A program made the position numbers and the translations under genes. DNA of 64,000 bases from Neocallimastix lanati (nom. inval.) (Eukaryota > Neocallimastigomycota > Neocallimastigomycetes > Neocallimastigales > Neocallimastigaceae), in the NCBI GenBank assembly GCA_016946835.1, contig JACVTC010000034.1:917001-981000 (forward strand). The letters run 5' to 3'. This document shows, piece after piece, positions 57,602 through 64,000 of this stretch (positions are counted from its first letter, which is position 1; every line of letters begins with the position of its first letter). The notes under the pieces were generated by a model. The model searched no databases and was not told the origin of the DNA. It saw only the letters and a program-made list of their open reading frames with translations.

Positions 57602-60600
57602 ATTATGGGAGTAAGCAATCTCCCAAAATAACTAAAATTGCATCATCAAATCAATCAATAAATTACCTTAATAACGAAAATAATCAAATCCCTCAAATTA
57701 ATGTAGCCCAGAAAAAGAAAGTGCCTACAAGTACTTTGGATAAGAATAAAATCTCTCAAAATAATAAAAGTATAGTTAAACCATCCATTCTCAATCAACC
57801 AAATATTAAGAAAGTTAAACAATAAAAGAAAGCAATTAGGAATACAAGAAGAAGAAAAATAAGTGAAGAACTTAATAATGAAAAACAAAATGACCATGAA
57901 TTAAATGATAATGAGGAAATTATTATTGATGAACCATATAATACAAAGGAAAATACAAAAGATTCTGAAATGAAAAATAATTCAGAAATCAATAATGGAA
58001 ATAATAATGAAAGTAATAATGGAAATAATAAAAATAATGTAATTAACATAATTGATGAACATAGAAAAATAAATAATGAAAATAATACCAAAGACGTTCT
58101 AACACATAGTCAATCTCTCAGTCAAACTAAACAAACCAGAAAAAGAAGTATGACAGATATACAAATGCTAGAATCAGGTAATAAATTTAGTATAATTAAG
58201 GAAGCCAACAACTTGTTTCCGAAAATTAGTCTTGCACAATTACTTTCTATTAGTCCTACTCTTAGGAAGGAATTAGGACAAGGATGTAAGCCAAAAATAG
58301 ATAATGTATTATGCTCTCTTTATAATATTCCTATCCCAATCTTTATTGGAAAAACGAAAGAAGTATTTTTAAAAATTTTTTACGATACAGGAGCAAATGT
58401 AAATGTTATAACAACAGGATGTTTAAATAAATTTAATGATGTGAAAATTGAAGAAGATATAATAGAACAAAATATTACTTTAGCAAATGGATCTACAGTA
58501 CCTACTAAATACTATGTTCCATTGAAAATTAACATTAATGATTCTTGCAACATTTATGAAAAATTTTATATTATAAATCAAGATAATCCATACTTTGATA
58601 TTATTTTTGGAAGAAGTATCCAAAAGAAATATAGATTACTTATTGATCCAGATGATGATTTCATATATCAGAAAACAAGAAAAGGTCTTAAAAAGATAAT
58701 CCAGATAATTAACTCAAATAACACAAATAATATTCCCTTAATGAATGCTATTTATGTATCTAAAGAAGATGAAGAAATTCGTGAATTTAACTCTACCTTA
58801 AACGAAATTCTCAATTCTGTTCCAGATAAAGTTAAATCAAAATTTGAAAGTCTTATTAATCAATACAAAAATTGTATGGCAACATCACTAAGTCAGCTAA
58901 CAACTGCTAACCTTGAACCACATTCAATAATTACTACTACGGAAAAACCTATTAAGCTAAAACCTTATAAATTATCAAAAGAGCATTCTGATATTCTAAA
59001 AGAAGAAATTATATCCTTACTTAATAAAGGCTTAATTATTCCCTCGCATTCTCCTTGGTCATTTCCTGTTTTATTAGTCAGAAAGAAAAATGGGAAATGG
59101 AGACTATGTATAGATTACAGAAGGCTTAATGAAATCACTATTAAAGATTCATATGCACTTCCTTTCATCGATGAACTTGTCTCTTCAGTTAGAGGTGCTA
59201 AAATATTTTCAGCCCTTGACTTATATTCGGGTTATCACCAAATCCCAATGAATCCCAGAGATATCGAAAAAACTTCTTTCACAACAAAATTTGGAAACTA
59301 TAATTTTGTTGTTATGCCTTTCGGTTTAACTAATGCTCCCGCTACCTTTCAAAGGGAGATGAACAGAATCCTTTTACCCCTCATTGGTAAATGCTTATTC
59401 GTTTACATCGATGACATAGTTGTATATTCTACTTCTATTGAAAAACATCTTGAACATTTAAAACAAGTATTTGAAATATTCTCCAAGTATAATCTCTCCC
59501 TCAATCTTCAAAAATGCAAATTTTTCCAAGAATCAATTGAAGTCTTAGGTCATGTTCTTACCCCTAATGGTTTAAAAACTGTTCCTTCTAAAGTTCAAAG
59601 TATAGCCCTTTGGGAAGCTCCCAAAAATGTTAATGAACTCAGGTCTTTCCTTGGTCTTGCTAGTTATTACAGAAAATTTATACAAAATTTCTCTATTAGA
59701 GCTGACTCTCTTTTTAAACTTCTTAAGAAAAATCAACCATATATATGGACTTCTGATCATAATGAAGCTTTTGAAGACATACGTCACTGTTTATTGTCTG
59801 ACCCTATATTATGTTATCCTGACTTTGATAAAGAATTTATTGTTAGAACAGACGCCTCTACTCAAGGTATCGGTGCTGTCCTCTTACAGGTGGAGGAAGA
59901 CAAATTGGAACACCCAATTTGTTGTGTAAGTCGTACTTTATCACCTCCAGAAAGAAATTACTCTGTAACTGATCTTGAAGGTTTGGCTATTAATTACGCA
60001 ATCCAAAAATTCCGTCAGTACTTAATTAGTAACAAGAAACCAACTATATTCATTACGGATCATAAACCACTCTTAGGATTTTACAAAAATACTATTCCAA
60101 ATAAAGGAAGACACATGCGTTGGATAGAAGAATTTAGCAAATATAAAATTGAACTAAAATATGAAAAAGGAAAGAAAAATGTTTTCGCAGACGCTCTTTC
60201 AAGACTACCTTCAAAAGACAGCGAAGATATTATAAAATGTATTAATACAATTTTAGCTGATCTTAATCCAAAAGATTTAAACCTACCAGAAGGAATAATC
60301 AAATACTTCACTAAGAATTATCAAGTTGTTGATAACATCTTATATTATAAGAAAGATGATACTTATTTAAAAGTTATCTACCGTGATGAAGACAAAAAGG
60401 ATATAATTAATCGTGCTCATTCTGTAGGACATGAAGGAGCCGAAAAAACTGTAAACAGAATACTAAATTCATATTATTGGCCCGGCATTTGGAATGACGT
60501 TAGGATGTGGATCAAATCTTGCAGAAAATGTCAACTTTGTAGACCAAAACCAATCCCGAAAAACACTGCAGATAATGTAACACCAGTTGAACAACCATTT

Positions 60601-61467
60601 ACTCGTGTTGGACTTGATACGATTGGTCCTCTTCCAATTACTAAAAATGGAAATATGTATATTATTACATTGGTTGACTACTTCACAAAATGGGTTGAAG
60701 CTAAAGCCATTCCAAACACAAAGACTGAAGAAGTTATAAAATTTTTAACTGAAGTTATATCAAGACATGGTCCTCCAGAAATAATTGTTACAGATAATGG
60801 AAGTTCGTTCGCATCAGATATTACTAAAATGATGATCGATCTTTATGGGTCATGGGTGCACTTTGTATCTCCACATCATCCAGAATCAAATGGTATGATT
60901 GAAAACCGTAATAGAGAAGTAGAGAAAATTTTAAGACTCTTAGTTGAAAACGAAAGTGAATGGGATGAATATTTACCATCCGCACTTTGGGCTCTTAGAA
61001 CAACAAAAAATTCCAAAACAAAATTTAGCAGCTTTGAATTACTTTATGGGAGAAAAGACACCTGGCCATTAGAAGTAATGTTTCCAGATATTTACAAAGA
61101 TCCAAATGAAACAGATGAAGAATATATTTTTAGAAAATTCCTAAGACATCAGAATTGGGTGAAACAAGCAACAGAATATTCGGATTACGCAAATCAATAT
61201 TGGGAACATCGCATTGGACTATCGAAATCACTAAAGAAAAATTATAAACCCGGAGATTATGTGATGATAAGATTAATTGGAAGAAGTAAGTTAAATCCTT
61301 ACTTTTATGGACCATATAAAGTAGTTAACAAACAAAAATTCAATACAGTTGTCCTCGAGGATCCTCAAACAGGAAAACTTCTTGATCGAAATGTACATAT
61401 TAAAAATGTTTTTCCTTATATCATTCCAGAAAAAGAATTAACTTCAAGGGACGAAGTTCAATCTTAA
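57589..61467 (+). pseudogene. Pol of B', about one break
   Basis: Same domain order as in B: protease (YDTGAN), RT (YIDD), RNase H, integrase (zinc region, DDE, GPY/F-like end). The part from the protease onward is one long open frame of more than 1100 residues. About one break overall. Confidence 0.85.
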
Positions 61468-61479
61468 CCGCCGAGGAAT

Positions 61480-61989
61480 TGATAAATAACAAAATTAATA
61501 AATCTTAAAAATATATTATACATAAAATCGAAACTAACCTTAGCCAAGTTTAATAATAATTTAATAAAATAAAAAAAAAAAAAAAAAATTTAAAAATTAA
61601 TTAATTAATTAATTAAATAAAACAAATAAATTACACTTAAAAATTACATTAATACTCAGATATGAAAGAAATATTATATATTTTTCAAAATAAAAATATT
61701 AAGATTAAATTTAAAATAAAATAATTAATTTTTATAATTAGTTTTATAATAATTTTTATAATTAATTTTATAATTAAATAATATTTTTATAATAACAAAA
61801 TTAATTAATTTAAATAACAAAATATTTTTAATTATTTTTATAATAAACAAATTTATTTATTTTATTATTAATTATTTATTTTATTATTAATTTTATTACT
61901 TTTATTTTATTTAATTATTCTTTTTATTTATAAATTATAAATAGTTTAATTTTAAAGAAAAATATAAATACTTGTAAATATTTCATGTA

Positions 61990-62021
<32 letters not shown>

Positions 62022-62254
62022 ATTTTATAATTTTAATAATCACTTTTAATTTTTATAATGTTTAATAAATTTCAATAAAAGATTTATAAAATAAAATATT
62101 AGAAAACAAGTGTTCTAATAAATCAAATTTTTAGTGTTATTTTTAATAAAACATTTTTAATTCATAAATAACTTATACAGTTATTATTAAAATAAATTGA
62201 AATTATCACTTTTTAATTCTATATTAAAATTAAGATAATTTCTAAAATTTATCA
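61480..62254 (+). repeat. 3' LTR of B'
   Basis: 775 bp, nearly identical to the 5' LTR; TATA-like site at 61936-61944. Preceded by the 3' hairpin (61440-61458) and followed by GCTT. Confidence 0.85.
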
Positions 62255-62258
62255 GCTT

Positions 62259-64000
62259 TGATAAATAACAAAATTATTAAATTAAAATAAATAATAAAAA
62301 ACAAATTCATGTTAAAGTTTTCTAGCTTAACCCAAAAATTAATCCATTCTAAAAAAAATTAAATCCATATTTAAGAAAAATTAATTAAATAAAGATAATT
62401 AAAATAAAATAATAAATTAATTAATCATTAATAATTTTAATTAAAAACTAAAATAAATTAATAAATAATATTTTTCTAAGACTCCAAATAAACAAAATAA
62501 TAAACAAATTTAATAAATTATAAATAACAAATAAACAAACTTATAAACATCGCAAAATTAAAATTAGATAGTTAAATAATTTTTTAAGTTACTTTTATTT
62601 AAAATAATGATTATTTTATTTATTTTATAACTCAACTTTTATAAACAAATTGTAATTAAAATAACATTTTAAAACTCATCTTTATCAACATTTTATTTGT
62701 AAATATTGTTTAATTTAATAATAAATTATTCTTTATTTCTCTTTTATTAATTTTATTATTTTTAATGTAAATAGTTTAAAATCAAAGAAAAATATAAAAA
62801 CATGTAAATATTTCTTATAAATTATTCTTTATTATTAATTATTTAATAAATTATTATAAATATTTTATTAGTTTTAATAATCAAAAAGTATGATTATTAA
62901 TTATTTAATAAATTATTATAGATATTTTATTAGTTTTTAATAATCAATTTTTATGATTATTAATTATTTTGATAAATTATTATATATTTTATTAGTTATT
63001 AATAATCAATTTTATTATTAAAATTTAAAATAAATTAGTATAAATAATAAATATTTCATTTTATTATTTTATTAGTTTTTAACAATTATTTTATTAATTT
63101 AAACAAAATTAATTATTAAATAAATAAAGATTAATATTAAAATAAAAATAAATTTTTTTAATAAAACATTTTTGTGTTTAATAATAAAACATATTTATTT
63201 TTTTAAATTTCTTAAATCAATTTTATTCAGTATTTATCCTTTTATTCACTTCTACAAAATTTAATTTTTGTAGATTAAGAATATTAGGTATAAATCAACT
63301 TCATGATAAAAGATGAAATTTATAATTTAAAATTAATTAATAAACTAAAATTAATAATTTGTAATAATAATTTACTAAACTATAAAATTATAAATAATTA
63401 TTATAAAAAGTTAGTATTTTCAAATAAAATTTTAAGATTAATAAAAGAACAATGTAAATTTAAATAATTAATATAGAAATTAAATTTAAATAATTTTATT
63501 ATGTAAAATATATTTTATTACATAAATATTTGTTATTATTTGATATAATTAGTAAATAGTTATTTTACTTTAAAGACTTAAAACTAATTCTTTTTTTTTA
63601 AAATAGAAAATAAGACTTTAAATAGAATTAAAATAGTAATACTTTTTCTTTTTTTAATATTTCTAAAAGATATAAATAGTAATTAAATTAGATAGTTAAT
63701 TATATAGCTTAATCTTAACGAAAATTATAAAAACATGTAATAATTCTTATTTAAAAGAACAACATTTTTGTTAACATTTTTGTTTATCAAAACTTGTTCA
63801 ATAAATACTTATTTTATCTTATTTAAATTTAAAAGTATTTATTTAATATTATAAATTTAAAATTTAATAAAAATTAATATTTAAAAATTAAATAAAATTT
63901 ATGTATTAAAATAACTTCATTGTTTCTAATAAATCAATTTTAAAAAGTTTTATAATAAAATATATTTTAATTATCTTAAAATTTATAACTTTGATAAAGA
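62259..64000 (+). repeat. Diverged B-like LTR sequence (M), running off the window
   Basis: Starts TGATAAATAACAAAATTAT right after the GCTT of B'. It keeps scattered blocks of the B LTR (AAAGAAAAATATAAA..CATGTAAATATTTC near 62780, a related block near 63730, TTCTAATAAATCAA near 63927). A second TGATAAAA start at 63304 and ACTT-TGATAAAG at the window end hint at two or more LTRs in a row. No gene is seen in these 1.7 kb. Confidence 0.45.

Larger units (their letters stand above)
54930..62254 (+). mobile_element. Ty3/Gypsy-type element B', nearly whole
   Basis: 7.3 kb: LTRs 54930-55701 and 61480-62254 (TGATAAAT...ATTTATCA), flanked by GCTT (54926-54929 and 62255-62258). LTRs are almost identical. 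Gag is open; pol carries about one break. It begins 13 bp upstream of tRNA copy 4. Element B is 98-99% similar in coding sequence. Confidence 0.9.

Overview
The window is extremely AT-rich. Most non-coding stretches are close to pure A/T with long homopolymers, and the proteins are rich in Asn, Lys and Glu. It holds no recognisable host protein gene. What it holds is a family of tandem elongator tRNA-Met(CAT) units on the minus strand and a dense set of Ty3/Gypsy-type LTR retroelements. Base composition, poly-Asn proteins and a fungal-looking chromovirus (element C) suggest an AT-rich early-diverging fungus, with anaerobic gut fungi (Neocallimastigomycota) the best guess. An AT-rich amoeba is not excluded.

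Layout: 1-13212, element B (plus strand, 5' end off-window) with element A1 nested in its leader and A2 nested in A1. 13213-14626, tRNA unit 1 with a solo LTR (D1). 14627-21710, tRNA unit 2 carrying chromovirus C in its spacer. 21711-33912, a pile of J, G1, H1, F1, L and K. 33913-34198, tRNA unit 3. 34199-54089, a pile of F2, G2, I, H2, H3 and E. 54090-54925, tRNA unit 4 with a decaying tRNA. 54926-64000, element B' followed by B-like LTR sequence running off the window.

The central observation is that the piles sit at one spot: a 4-bp target about 9-15 bp upstream of the mature 5' end of each tRNA-Met, where RNA polymerase III should start. In pile 3 every boundary repeats TTGA (or the overlapping TTTG). 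In pile 2 nearly every boundary repeats TTTA. The junction between tRNA 1 and unit 2 is empty and shows the original site. Several families (B, E, F, G, H, I) therefore appear to use the tRNA start as a landing pad, as Ty3 does in yeast, but with 4-bp duplications. The chromovirus family C/D1 instead sits in the spacer, and D1 has a 5-bp duplication.

Families B, E and F share a gag-to-pol module: a TTTAAAT/C heptamer, a 7-nt spacer and a short stem with an 8-nt loop. B, E and G share a small hairpin just before the 3' LTR. G carries gag only and an E-like 3' tail, so it looks like a non-autonomous partner of E. E, F2 and G2 look whole. A, B, B', C and F1 are broken to different degrees.
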